From Leptolyngbya cf. ectocarpi LEGE 11479 (GTDB lineage Bacteria; Cyanobacteriota; Cyanobacteriia; Phormidesmidales; Phormidesmidaceae): a DNA stretch of 47,748 nucleotides. The stretch covers positions 1 to 47,748 of the forward strand of contig NZ_JADEXP010000007.1 of the NCBI RefSeq assembly GCF_015207065.1, in the 5' to 3' direction. This document shows, in pieces, positions 7,727 to 18,200 of the stretch; within the stretch, counting starts at the first letter, position 1; each line of letters opens with the position of its first letter. The notes beneath the pieces are model-generated. The model was not told where the DNA came from, did no database searches, and saw nothing but the letters and a program-made list of their open reading frames with translations. A program made the translations under genes and the position numbers.

Positions 7727-9193
7727 ATGAAAGAGCCGTCCTCCCTAAAATCAAACCGCAGGCCACATTTTCTATGGCCCATCGGTACCGATATTCGGGC
7801 AGCTCGTGGCGCCAGTTCCTGGAAACGCTGGGGCTGGCATAGCATTCGAGTATTGAGCTTATTGCTGAGTGATGCCCTGGCCCTAGGGGTAGCCTGGCAG
7901 TTAGCCCGGTTCTTAAATCAGTTTTATTCACCGATTCCGGCCCAGCTGGTGTGGTGGGTGTGGTTGGGGTTACCTAGCCTATTTTGGCTGTTTGCAGGGG
8001 CTACACTGCTCCTATTTACCCATTACGGTCTCTACGGTGCCACGGTGCGCGCCAGGGACTATTTGCGAGCAGCGCAGTTAGTCAGCTGGGTTTACTTTAT
8101 ATCGCTGGTTCTGGCTTATTTTTACGATCCCAAGCTAGATGCTCCCCGATCGCTTTTTTTTAGTGCCTGGGTGTCGAGTGTGGTGCTCGTATTGGCCACT
8201 CGGTTATTTACCAACGGATTTTTGAACTCTTTACGGGGCGCGCGCCCGTCATTGCGTGCATTTTTGATTACGAACCCAAATCGGATGCACAGGTTATCAA
8301 AAACCCTAGAGCGCCGGTCCCATTACCAGGTTGTAGGTGCGGCCATGGTGTCCACAGCCAATGCGGAGTCCACATTTCAGCAGATTTTGGCGGCCCACCC
8401 CGATGAAGTTCTCGCCGAAGACGTTCCTAATGTGGAGCTGGCCTCAGGACTGTACTGGCGATTACGCAGTGCCAACATTCCGCTGCGGCTGCTGCCGTCG
8501 AGCCGAGAAATGCTCTACCGGCGAGGCATGCCAGAAATCGTGGCCGGGTTACCCACGCTGATGATCGAAACCTCTATTTTTCAGAGTGTGGACTATCGGC
8601 TCAAGCGATGGCTGGACTATGGGTTAGCCATGCTGGCGGTATTGGGGTTGAGTCCGGTGTTTGTGGGGGTTGCGATCGCAATCCGACTCACCTCCCCTGG
8701 CCCCGTCTTTTTTCGCCAAGACCGTATAGGTCTTAAAGGCAGAGTTTTTAAGGTGTGGAAATTTCGCACCATGGCCGTCGACGCCCCTCAACGTCAGGCC
8801 AAGTTAGAACAACAAAACCAGAGCACAGATGGAATTATGTTCAAACTGCAGCATGATCCACGGGTGACCACCGTAGGCCAGTTTCTACGACGCAGCAGTC
8901 TAGATGAGCTGCCTCAGCTATTTAATGTGCTGTTAGGGCAAATGAGTTTGGTCGGCCCGCGTCCTTTACCCCTGAGGGATGTCGCTCAGTTTGAAACCTG
9001 GCATCATATTCGTCATCAGGTACTGCCTGGGATTACTGGTCTGTGGCAAGTATCAGGCCGGTCTACCATTGAAACCTTTGACGATGCCGCCCGGTTAGAT
9101 CTGCACTATATCGACAACTGGTCCCTTAACCTAGATCTGGAAATCTTAGTCGCCACATTACGCATCGTGTTTAACGGGTTAGGAGCGTACTAA
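7727..9193 (+). CDS. Polyprenyl glycosylphosphotransferase (WcaJ/RfbP type)
   Basis: This 488-residue integral membrane protein is expected to start each repeat unit by moving a sugar phosphate from UDP-sugar to undecaprenyl phosphate. Four hydrophobic segments occupy roughly residues 40-155. A soluble CoA-binding-like region follows, and then a membrane re-entrant segment near 295-318. The catalytic domain shows SPGPVFFRQDRIGLKGR, KVWKFRTM, DELPQLFNVLLGQMSLVGPRP and LPGITGLWQVSGRS, all standard for the family. At this length it is the full two-domain type. It follows the WecG/TagA gene closely, and the two probably act in one pathway. The initial sugar (glucose, galactose or GlcNAc) cannot be told. 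Confidence 0.93.
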   Translation: MKEPSSLKSNRRPHFLWPIGTDIRAARGASSWKRWGWHSIRVLSLLLSDALALGVAWQLARFLNQFYSPIPAQLVWWVWLGLPSLFWLFAGATLLLFTHYGLYGATVRARDYLRAAQLVSWVYFISLVLAYFYDPKLDAPRSLFFSAWVSSVVLVLATRLFTNGFLNSLRGARPSLRAFLITNPNRMHRLSKTLERRSHYQVVGAAMVSTANAESTFQQILAAHPDEVLAEDVPNVELASGLYWRLRSANIPLRLLPSSREMLYRRGMPEIVAGLPTLMIETSIFQSVDYRLKRWLDYGLAMLAVLGLSPVFVGVAIAIRLTSPGPVFFRQDRIGLKGRVFKVWKFRTMAVDAPQRQAKLEQQNQSTDGIMFKLQHDPRVTTVGQFLRRSSLDELPQLFNVLLGQMSLVGPRPLPLRDVAQFETWHHIRHQVLPGITGLWQVSGRSTIETFDDAARLDLHYIDNWSLNLDLEILVATLRIVFNGLGAY

Positions 9194-9263
9194 TTTCTCT
9201 ACAGCTCTTTACTCCAAACCATTATTTTTGGTTAAAACACCTCCCCTCCCGACCTATAATCCT

Positions 9264-11837
9264 ATGCCGCCATCAGAGTTGTCACCAAAGCCCCTTAGTT
9301 ATAGATCTCCATCTAAATCTTCATCCGATGGCACGCTTTTAGGGCTGCTCCTGCTGGGCTTATATAGCCTCTTTACGCTGCTCCCTGGTAGCCATTCCAT
9401 GATGGTGTCCTGGCCTTGGGCATTTATTTGGCAGGTGACGCTAGTGCTGCCCATGCTCTGGCTGCTGTGGCAGCTATGGTTCAAACCTTGGCAGCAGTTT
9501 AGTTTAGGAATCGGATTCGATGTAGCCATAGCCTTATTGACCCTAGGCCTGCTCGTTTCCACACTGTTCGCAGAGTTTCCTAACCAGGCCCGCTGGTATG
9601 CTTGGGCCGCTCTTGGTGGGATATCAGCTATCTATGCCATCTCTGGGTGGCTAAACACACCAGAACGAGCCATTAAACTGCTTCGATATCAGGCTGTCCT
9701 AGGCTGCACCTTTATCGTAGCTAGTTTAGGACTGTGGTTGTTTCAAACCTATTTACCCGAACTCTCTCGTCTAGAACAGCTACAACAATTTGGCATTACC
9801 GAAACATTTAACTTCAATCGACTTAGCCTGCGCAACTGGCACCCGATTGGCCATCAAAACTATGTCGCTGGCTATCTGTTGTTGATCCTGCCCCTCCTGG
9901 GTGGGTTATCTCTGATTAGCTCAGGGCCTTGGCGCTGGCTATGGATAAGCGGCTGTCTGCTGGGCATCGTCGATCTATACACCACCAGCTCGCGGGGTGG
10001 GGTATTGGCCCTGTTACTCACAGCTGTTGTTGGGGGAGGCATCACCCTGTGGCGTAGCCAACTGTCAAAGCTCAAGATCGCCTTGATGAGTGGTGTTATC
10101 GCCATCATCCTGATCGGGGGAGTGTTCACCAACACCCGCACTCGTAATTCTCTCGCAGCGATCCTCCACGGCAATTTCGCTAGCGGAGAACTTGCCTATC
10201 GCTGGATTACGAATGTGACCGGTTGGCAGATTGGGGCAGACCACCCCTTAGTTGGGGCCGGGCCAGGGAGTGTCCCCTTGCTCTATCAGCGGTATCGCCC
10301 TTACTGGGCCGGTAGAGAAGCCGAGCTGCATTTTCAACTCCATAGTACCCCCGCCCAACTCTGGGCCGAGCTGGGGGGATGGGGCGTAGTGGCATGCCTC
10401 ATTCTAATTGCTCTGATTATTAAGGCTACTTGGCAATGGGCCCAGTCCGCGCCCCTCTCACGCACACTTCCCAGCCCCCTTGTATGGAGCCTTTTAGCTG
10501 GTCTGGTCGCCTATGGCCTTATCAGTCTGACCGATTATCAGTTAGATAATCTATGTATTAGCGGTACGATTATTCTCTACTTGACCGTTCTCAGTAAAGC
10601 TTTTTCACCGTCAGGCTTGACTACAAAACAAGCCCCAACAACAAGCAACAAATCCTATCGCACCATCCCGATCGCTGGCCTTGGAGTCATACTGGCCGTT
10701 TGTTGGTGGCTGAGCCCAATCCATCGCGCCTGGGCCGCTTCCAGTCATGCATTTCAAGCCCTGCAAAAAGAGGACTTGACCACATTTACAACGCAGCTAC
10801 AAAAGGCCCATACGCTGGCTCCTTGGGAAGCCTATTACCCCTACCAGCTAGGCTGGCACCTGGGGGATCTTAGTTTTCAAACTCCTGATGAGTTTCGCAC
10901 ACCAGCGATTGATTGGTTTACCCAGGGTAATCAGGCATCACCCTATCAAGAATTTGGTCAATCTAACCTGGGCTGGCTGTTAATGTCAGTCGATGCTGAA
11001 GCCGCCAAAAATGCGTTTGCCCAGTCTGTTCAACTGATCCCAGCTAAACCCGGTGTCTTTCTGGGCTTAGGCTATAGCCTGCTACGTTTAGGCCAACCTG
11101 AGCTAGCGAGTCAGGCTCTCACATTAGAAGTGTTGCGCCATCCTCTCATCATATCCAGCGGCATTTGGAAATTTCCACAGTTTTCTCCGCTCTATGAGTC
11201 TGTTTTACGGCAGTCTATAGAACAATGTTCTATGCTGTTAAACAACGCATCACCTCGGCTCGAAGCCTATGTCTATCGTCTGCGAGGCAGTCTGTACTGG
11301 TGGCAGGGTGATCTCACAGCCGCAGCAACAGATTGGGAAAAGGCTAATGTTGAGATTGCCCCCTCTCTGATTGCCATCTCCAGAGGAGAAACGCTATCAG
11401 ACAGCTTTACTAAGCTTGCTACTACGCCCGCTAAGCTGAGTATGCAGGCATGGCAGCAGCCTCAGGAACGAGGAGTTTTGCTGACTCAGGCACTGATATC
11501 GGCAGCAACCGGCGGATCTCAAGTAGATGCAGAAATATCTGAAACACAGATTGAGCAGTTAGTTACCAGCATGAATGCCGCTGAAAGTTTTGATGACTGG
11601 CTCAAACAGACGGCTCCTATTGTGCAGCCTCGAAATGAACGTCTGGGATTTGGTGTGCTTAGCCGTCATGTGGATGGTATCAATCCTAAAGATTACCTAC
11701 CTCTGCTCGACAACTTACCGGTGAAACGCTTTTTTGAGGGGCTATTTCCATCCTCGAGCTACTTTCCTGAGTTAGATGGAAAACTACAGCCAATGAGAGA
11801 GGATTTGCTAATATCTGCCCAGGAATTATCCGATTAA
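9264..11837 (+). CDS. O-antigen ligase/polymerase-like membrane protein with C-terminal TPR
   Basis: The protein has about 857 residues. The first half (to about residue 430) contains ten or more hydrophobic helices and the Wzy_C/O-antigen ligase core: LRNWHPIGHQNYVAGYLLL, then a TTSSRGG turn, and WQIGADHPLVGAGPGSVPLL with the loop before it. Such proteins join or polymerise lipid-linked glycans on the periplasmic side. The C-terminal 400 residues are periplasmic and TPR-like (for example NLGWLLMS..AEAAKNAFAQS and LGLGYSLLRLGQPELASQAL), which may recruit partners. I prefer the ATG at 9264; a TTG at 9228 would add 12 residues, and neither has a clear ribosome site. The gene ends 6 bp from the convergent TPR gene, with no terminator between them. 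Confidence 0.88.
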   Translation: MPPSELSPKPLSYRSPSKSSSDGTLLGLLLLGLYSLFTLLPGSHSMMVSWPWAFIWQVTLVLPMLWLLWQLWFKPWQQFSLGIGFDVAIALLTLGLLVSTLFAEFPNQARWYAWAALGGISAIYAISGWLNTPERAIKLLRYQAVLGCTFIVASLGLWLFQTYLPELSRLEQLQQFGITETFNFNRLSLRNWHPIGHQNYVAGYLLLILPLLGGLSLISSGPWRWLWISGCLLGIVDLYTTSSRGGVLALLLTAVVGGGITLWRSQLSKLKIALMSGVIAIILIGGVFTNTRTRNSLAAILHGNFASGELAYRWITNVTGWQIGADHPLVGAGPGSVPLLYQRYRPYWAGREAELHFQLHSTPAQLWAELGGWGVVACLILIALIIKATWQWAQSAPLSRTLPSPLVWSLLAGLVAYGLISLTDYQLDNLCISGTIILYLTVLSKAFSPSGLTTKQAPTTSNKSYRTIPIAGLGVILAVCWWLSPIHRAWAASSHAFQALQKEDLTTFTTQLQKAHTLAPWEAYYPYQLGWHLGDLSFQTPDEFRTPAIDWFTQGNQASPYQEFGQSNLGWLLMSVDAEAAKNAFAQSVQLIPAKPGVFLGLGYSLLRLGQPELASQALTLEVLRHPLIISSGIWKFPQFSPLYESVLRQSIEQCSMLLNNASPRLEAYVYRLRGSLYWWQGDLTAAATDWEKANVEIAPSLIAISRGETLSDSFTKLATTPAKLSMQAWQQPQERGVLLTQALISAATGGSQVDAEISETQIEQLVTSMNAAESFDDWLKQTAPIVQPRNERLGFGVLSRHVDGINPKDYLPLLDNLPVKRFFEGLFPSSSYFPELDGKLQPMREDLLISAQELSD

Positions 11838-11843
11838 ATCGCA

Positions 11844-12611
11844 CTACTCATCGTATATGTTGAAATTCACCGAAACCTGGCCCCCTTCATTCACCACAAC
11901 AGTACCACCTAGTGCTTCAATCTTTTCAGTGGCAATCTGTTCCGTTTCCTCGTCCCTGGCAGAGACCAAGACCTGAGCCCAGGCGCTGATCTGAGCCGAA
12001 CGGCTAACAGGGTTTTCGGCTAAAAATTGGGCGGTTTGGCTAGAAATCTCAGCAATAAGAGGAGCCTCTTCATCGGAGGATTGTCTGGCCCACTCAGCTG
12101 CTTTTTCAAACGATTTTTTTGCTGCTTCTCCATCGCCCAAAAACAATAGCTCATCAATAGCTTTGAATCGCCAAATATAATATGCGCGGGGCGGTGTGGT
12201 CGGCGTGAGGGAAGCTAGCCCTTTTTCCATTAAGGCAATCGCTTGATCGGGTCGTCCTAAGCGTAAAGAGATTGTATTCGAAAGATATAGATAGGCTTCT
12301 ATAAACCTTGGGTCACGATCAATTAAGCCTTCAAAATAGATGGGAGCCAGACCATATCCAAACTCTTGCCTTTGTTCGGAATCACCAAAGTATTGTAGAA
12401 AGCTTAGAAACACACCATCGGCTAATAGGTTCTCAAAACCCAGGGCCGGAGAGCGACTAATCGCTTTCACTCTCATTACTTCTACATCCTGACGTTCCTC
12501 TAACGGGAGCACATGACGACTTCCCTGTTTTATTTGAATCAGTCGAAAATACTGCAGACTGAGTGTAATGATTGACAACAATGCTGCCACAAAAATCTTT
12601 GAAAAAGACAT
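11844..12611 (-). CDS. Membrane-anchored TPR protein
   Basis: The product has 255 residues. A hydrophobic N-terminal segment (residues about 5-22) would act as a signal anchor. Helical repeats follow that look like TPRs: FEGLIDRDPRFIEAYLYLSN, SLRLGRPDQAIALMEKGL and AAKKSFEKAAEWARQ. The rest of the protein would lie in the periplasm. Its 3' end nearly meets the O-antigen ligase gene, and its 5' end follows the pilin gene on the same strand, beyond a strong terminator. I do not recognise a named family. A role in pilus assembly or in polysaccharide export is possible from the neighbours only. Confidence 0.75.
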   Translation of the reverse strand: MSFSKIFVAALLSIITLSLQYFRLIQIKQGSRHVLPLEERQDVEVMRVKAISRSPALGFENLLADGVFLSFLQYFGDSEQRQEFGYGLAPIYFEGLIDRDPRFIEAYLYLSNTISLRLGRPDQAIALMEKGLASLTPTTPPRAYYIWRFKAIDELLFLGDGEAAKKSFEKAAEWARQSSDEEAPLIAEISSQTAQFLAENPVSRSAQISAWAQVLVSARDEETEQIATEKIEALGGTVVVNEGGQVSVNFNIYDE

Positions 12612-12770
12612 GCTATATCAACTCATCTGATCTGCTATCAACAATAACCATTAGTTGTTGATATTCTCTAGAGGTTGCTATGGTGATAGCTCCTTGCCTT
12701 ACCAATTCAATGTCATTCGGAATATTGAGCTCTTATTTTCGATAGCTTTACATTTTTGAAAAGTAACCCT

Positions 12771-12809
12771 AGCTAAAAGGGATAGCCATTAAAGCTATCC
12801 CTTTTAGCT
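12771..12809 (-). terminator. Long hairpin downstream of the pilin gene
   Basis: A perfect 16-bp inverted repeat (AGCTAAAAGGGATAGC and its complement) surrounds a 7-base loop, starting 67 bp beyond the pilin stop codon. On the - strand it is followed by a T-containing stretch but no clean U run. Because the pilin is probably made in large amounts, the hairpin may both terminate transcription and protect the 3' end of the mRNA from decay. The TPR gene downstream starts 159 bp further on and would need read-through or its own promoter. Confidence 0.75.
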
Positions 12810-12876
12810 AAATCAGGATGAGCGCATCACTAAAACTAAACTCACCCTTTAATTTTCACTGCAAAGCATCGTCTAA

Positions 12877-13491
12877 TTATTCGATATCACAGTTTGTACC
12901 GGTTACTTCTGCAGTACTAGTACCAACATTAGAGCTGCCAAAAGAAATCGCCTGATCTAATAAACCAGTTGCAACAGACCGCTCTTCACAAAGAACTGCA
13001 GTTGCGGTGGCATCACCAGTAGTAGTTTCTGCAACAATGTAAGCAGCACCGCCGTAGTCTTTAAGGGCAGCTGGATCCTGAGAAACAGCAAAGTATTCAA
13101 CACCTTCTGCTAGGCCAGCGCTACCAGTCAATCCAGATGTCTGACCTATGTTATCAGGTGAAGATCCAGCTCCACCGCCACCATTGGTATCACCATACTG
13201 ATAGTTATTTGTCTCGGTTTTGATGCCAGCGCCTAGCTTAGCAAAGTCATCTGAGAACTGTCTGTTCTCTAGACGATAGGCCTGCTGGGTGCGGTTGGTG
13301 GTACCAATATAGGTCTCTGCTTCAGACTGCTTGGCGCGGTTGGCCTGGTTAAGGAATGAAGGTAGTGCGATCGCAGCCAGAATACCGATGATGATAATTA
13401 CAACCAGCAGCTCAATGAGGGTAAAACCTGCGTTGGCTTTTTTCTTGCTTGCTAGGTGCTGCAATAACTTGGCACGTAGAGTTGTCTTCAT
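12877..13491 (-). CDS. pilA: Type IV pilin (PilA-like)
   Basis: The 204-residue precursor has a basic 22-residue leader ending ANAG. It is followed by the class III processing site and hydrophobic helix FTLIELLVVIIIIGILAAIA, with the glutamate at +5 of the mature protein (residue 27). A globular part follows with a Gly/Asn/Ser-rich loop near residues 100-120. Two cysteines (C167 and C201) probably close the D-region loop, as in pilins generally. The ATG has AAGGAG 13 bases upstream. The protein would be exported, cut and methylated by a prepilin peptidase and built into pili, which the chemotaxis genes upstream on the same strand would control. It could be a minor pilin; length and cysteines favour a major type. 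Confidence 0.9.
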   Translation of the reverse strand: MKTTLRAKLLQHLASKKKANAGFTLIELLVVIIIIGILAAIALPSFLNQANRAKQSEAETYIGTTNRTQQAYRLENRQFSDDFAKLGAGIKTETNNYQYGDTNGGGGAGSSPDNIGQTSGLTGSAGLAEGVEYFAVSQDPAALKDYGGAAYIVAETTTGDATATAVLCEERSVATGLLDQAISFGSSNVGTSTAEVTGTNCDIE

Positions 13492-13757
13492 TATGTATTG
13501 TGTCTCCTTGAGGTTTGGGATGTAGCGTCTAGCTCCTAGCTTTTAAGCTACCCAGGGGAATCAGATCTCTTATCACTCGGGTTGAAAACCTGAAAAGCCT
13601 TGGATTGGCTTGGTTAGCACTACGCTTCTAACCTACCCTCCCATACGGATAGACCTATCAGCCAATGTACAGATTTTGTCCAAATAGGGATAAATCATCT
13701 ACGTAGAATCACTAGAACACCTAGGTCGCAGATGGTTTATTTTGTAACGGGCAATGG

Positions 13758-15239
13758 CTAGAATCGCTCTATCTCGTCAAACTTGGCAGACTGAGCCATG
13801 GCAGCTTCACCACAGGTTTTGGGCGTGGGAAATAGCTTGGTGGGATTGGCCAGCCCCTGGGTGTTAATGGCCTGACGGACCCACTGCATCGTTTCTAGGT
13901 CAGCTGGGGTAAACATCTGGGGCATATAGCAGCGTTTGTCGGCCCCAATACCGTGCTCACCGGAAATGCTGCCGCCAGCATCGACGCAGAGCTTGAGGAT
14001 TTCACCCCCGAGGGTTTCCACGGTTTCGAGCTGGCCAGGAACGGCATTGTTGTACAAGATTAAGGGGTGGAGATTGCCGTCACCAGCGTGGAAGACATTG
14101 GCGACGTCGTAGCTATATTTTTTGCTTAGTGCCTCGATTTCGTTGAGCACGTGGGGGAGTTTAGCTCTGGGAATAACGCCGTCTTGGACATAGTAGTCAG
14201 GGCTCAGCTTGCCCATGGCGGCAAAGGCGGCTTTGCGGCCTTTCCAGAGACGGAGGCGCTCTTCGGGGGTGGTTGCGATCGCAACCTGCCGGGCTCCATT
14301 GGCCTTGACAATTTCGCTAACTTTTTGAGCACTGGCGGCAACATCTGCTGGGGAGCCATCTACCTCCACTAGCAAAATAGCGGTGGCATCGCGCGGGTAG
14401 CAGTCCAGGGCAACGACTTCTTCGACTGCATTGATGCTAAAGTTATCCATCATTTCCATCCCGGCTGGGATAATGCCCGCACTGATAATTTCAGAGACGC
14501 TTTTACCTGCAGCTTCAACGGTATTAAAGTCAGCTAGTAGCGTGTGGGCACTTTCCGGGGACTTGAGTATGCGCAGGGTAATCTCGGTGGCGATGCCCAG
14601 GGTGCCTTCAGATCCGACAAAAATGCCGGTAAGGTCATAACCGGGGGTTTCTGGCATATCGCCAACATCGACGATATCGCCATTGGGCAGCACCAGCTTC
14701 AGACCCAATACATGGTTGGTGGTGACGCCATATTTAAGACAGTGGACACCGCCTGAGTTTTCAGCAATGTTGCCACCGATGGAGCATACAGACTGGCTCG
14801 ACGGATCGGGGGCATAGTAAAAACCAGCACCGCTGACAGCCTGGGTGACCCAGTTATTGATGACACCGGGCTGGACCACGACCCGCTGGTTATCGTAGTC
14901 GATGTCTAAAATTTGACGCATGCAGGCGGTGACGATCAGCACGCTATCTTCGATGGGCAAGGCTCCACCGGAAAGGCCCGTGCCAGCGCCACGGGTGACA
15001 AAGGGGATGTGGTTGCGATCGCAAACCTTAACCGCCGCCGCGACTTCTGCAGTGGTTCGTGGCAATACAACAATGGCAGGCCGCTGACGATAGCTGGTTA
15101 AACCATCACACTCATAAACCAGCAGCTCCTCTTTACGGCGTACCACCTGATCATCACTGAGCACATCCACAAAAGCTTGGACGATAGGTTGCCAGTCCCG
15201 CTGGCTTGATGCATCTGTTAAGGCCACGCTAGAACTCAT
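13758..15239 (-). CDS. glcD: Glycolate oxidase subunit GlcD-like FAD-binding oxidase
   Basis: This 493-residue flavoprotein belongs to the GlcD/D-lactate dehydrogenase group. It would oxidise glycolate made by photorespiration (or D-lactate) and pass electrons to a quinone or partner subunit. The FAD-binding (PCMH) domain shows PFVTRGAGTGLSGGALP near residue 80, SIGGNIAENSGGVHCLKYG near 155, and FVGSEGTLGIATEITLRIL near 210. The C-terminal FAD-oxidase domain shows VFHAGDGNLHPLILYN and SGEHGIGADKRCYM with its conserved histidines. Its start is 58 bp after the end of pilL on the same strand, so it may be partly co-transcribed, although its function is unrelated. No glcE or glcF lies nearby. Confidence 0.92.
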   Translation of the reverse strand: MSSSVALTDASSQRDWQPIVQAFVDVLSDDQVVRRKEELLVYECDGLTSYRQRPAIVVLPRTTAEVAAAVKVCDRNHIPFVTRGAGTGLSGGALPIEDSVLIVTACMRQILDIDYDNQRVVVQPGVINNWVTQAVSGAGFYYAPDPSSQSVCSIGGNIAENSGGVHCLKYGVTTNHVLGLKLVLPNGDIVDVGDMPETPGYDLTGIFVGSEGTLGIATEITLRILKSPESAHTLLADFNTVEAAGKSVSEIISAGIIPAGMEMMDNFSINAVEEVVALDCYPRDATAILLVEVDGSPADVAASAQKVSEIVKANGARQVAIATTPEERLRLWKGRKAAFAAMGKLSPDYYVQDGVIPRAKLPHVLNEIEALSKKYSYDVANVFHAGDGNLHPLILYNNAVPGQLETVETLGGEILKLCVDAGGSISGEHGIGADKRCYMPQMFTPADLETMQWVRQAINTQGLANPTKLFPTPKTCGEAAMAQSAKFDEIERF

Positions 15240-15297
15240 CAGTCACCTATCTAGGGAAGTCTAAACGTCTACCCCTGATCCTAACGTAGTCAGCTCC

Positions 15298-18200
15298 TTA
15301 GACCAACTTATCTCCATGGAGCATCTTCTGAGCCGCATCCAGCAAAGCTTCTTCTAAATAGGGCTTGGTAAAGTAACCGCTGGCCCCAAGCTCAACCGCC
15401 ATCTGCCGATGACGATCGGCACCACGGGACGTCAGCATCGCAATGGGGATCTGCTGCAATCCATCATCTTTCTGTAAACGCGACAGCAGCTCTAGGCCAT
15501 CCATACGAGGCATTTCAATATCACAAAAAACCAGATCACACGGTAAGCCAGACCGCAGTTTTTCCCATGCCTCCTGGCCATCACGAGCCTGTTCTACTCG
15601 GTAGCCCACTTTGTTAAAGCTCATGGACAGCAGCTCACGCACCGTAATTGAATCATCCACAATCAAGACCGTCGGCTCAGACTTAACCTTACTAATTTCT
15701 TCTGGTGGTGCATCATCCGACTGCGTCCAAACTGCAGCATTCGGTTCACGTCGGACCCGGCCCATTGCCAAATCAATCAGTTCTAGAACATCGGCAATGG
15801 GCATCACTCGACCATCGCCAAGAACCGTAGCGCCAGCAATACCCGTAGGCTTGGGCACCGGACCTTCTAGCTGCTTGATCACAATTTCCTGCTCCCCCAT
15901 CACCTGATCGACTTCTAAGGCGATAAAGCTATTGGTACTGCGCAGCACCACAATAGAGATCATATTCTCATCCTGATTGCCGCCATACACCCGACCACGA
16001 CCGAGGGTCCGATTAAAAGACAACAGATCAGATAGATTTTGGAAAGGCAGTAACGTATCGCGCCACAAGATACAATCTTGCTCCTGATCATTTTGCTGGA
16101 TACGCTCGCGCGATACATCAAACATATCTTCCACACCATCCATGGGAAAAGCAATCCGCGCTTGATTACTAATACAGCTGAGCGCCTTGGAAATACTCAA
16201 GGTGAGTGGCAAACGGATGGTAAAGTTGGTGCCGCGCCCCAGTTCAGAATCAATGGTGATATTACCGCGAATGTCCGCTAGAGAGGTACGCACCACATCC
16301 ATACCAAACCCACGTCCGGCAAAGTCATCAGCCTGATCGCGGGTACTAAACCCAGGATGGAACAGCAGATCGTACACATCGAGTACCGTCATCGTCTGAA
16401 CATCTGCCTGAGAAATCAGTCCTTTTTGTAAGGCCTTCTGCTTGACAACATCCGGGTTAATACCAGCACCATCATCCCCTACAGAAATCACAGTTTGATT
16501 ACCTTGATAAAACGCTCGGATCGTAATCACCCCTTCTGGAGTTTTTCCAGCTTGGCGACGCTCTTCCGGGGTTTCCACACCATGGGTAATAGCATTATTG
16601 ACCAAGTGAGTCATGGGGTCGTAGAGCTGCTCTAGAATCATCTTGTCAATCAAAATGTCGCGGCCTTCTACGACCAAGCGAGCCTCTTTCCCACACTTGA
16701 GAGAGATATCGCGTACGGCCCGGGGTAATCTTGCCGCTGTTTGGGCAAACTGCACCATGCGAGCCTTATTTAAGCCTTCCTGCAGCTGATTGGTAACCTG
16801 TCTAAACTGTCGAGTAACCTGGTCTGACGACTCAACTGTATAGGCAATGTCAGAGGCTGATTCTCGCACCCGCACGATCAGCTCAATCATTTCCTGAGAC
16901 AGGGTATGGAAACCAGTAAACCGGTCCATTTCCAAAGCATCAAAAGACTCACCTGTGGCATGATCCCCAAGCTCGCTATTTGTTTCCGCTGGCACCCCGG
17001 CAGCTGTTACGTGATAAGACTGACGGCTAGAGATCAACGAGCTTTCTAACAGTGAGCGTTCATAGAGGTCACGCATACGCTGACCGACATCATTGAGCTG
17101 CTGCACCTGGAACAACAAATTGTCTAAAAACTGTCGCAGCCGTTCTTGGTCTTGTTCTAGGGTATTGCGGTTAACCACAAGCTCTCCAACCAAATTACTC
17201 AGGTTGTCCAAGTGATTGACCGATACGCGCATGGTTTGATCAGTGATCATGCGACGTCCCGATAACCGATTGGCAGGTGGACGATAAGATGTAGAACTGC
17301 TAGCAGATGTTGGGGCTAGGGTTTGATCCGCATCCTGTAACAATGCCTCAAGATCGCCAAATTCATCGTCTATATCCTGGGCTGGAGGGGTTGGCTGGGC
17401 TGGGCTGCTTACTTCTACCGGTGTTTCCAATAAAGCCTCAAGATCACCGAAATCATTACTGCTGTCAGCAGAGGCGATATCATCACCGATCTGAGCCTCG
17501 TCTAGGGGGGATGAAGCAATAGGCTCGGCTGCCTCGTCCATCTCCTCTATTAGATCAAGGTCACCACTGTCCCCGCCATTGCCGACATTATCATTCTCGG
17601 CGACGGCAGCCGCATGACCCCCCACAGGCTCAAGGTCATCTTCATCCATGACAAATCCCGTAACGATACCGCCGTCTTCTAAATCCAACAGGTCAAAGTC
17701 AATATCGTTAGCAGGGGGAGTGCTGAGAATAGCGTCGTCTAAACCGTCACTGTTCTCCTCAAGACTGTTTTCTCCAGGGAGAGTGTCTGATGTCAAATTC
17801 AGATCTGGTATATTCAGCCCTGATGCGTCTAAGGGACTGGCCTCGGGTTCATCCAAGGTTAGGTCACCCAAATCGCCGAGAGCAGCCACGTCTGATTCTG
17901 CACCGGGTTCAGCCGCCAGTTCAGCCGCATCAAACAGACTATCTAGACTGCTATCAGATTCAACAGTGTCACTAGACAGTTCGTCTAAATCTGCATCTAG
18001 AGACTCTGCACCTAGAGAACTCTGAGCCTCAGGCTGATGCCCTAAATCTATAGTCAAATCATCCAGTTCAGTAGCGTCATTGCCAAATACATCGGCCAAC
18101 CCAGTAGTCTCTGGAGAGGCCATGTCAGAGAACATATCAGAAGCAACCGGATCGGTTTCAGCAACCAGGTTCTCTCCAGAGACATCTTCGACAGAGGCCC

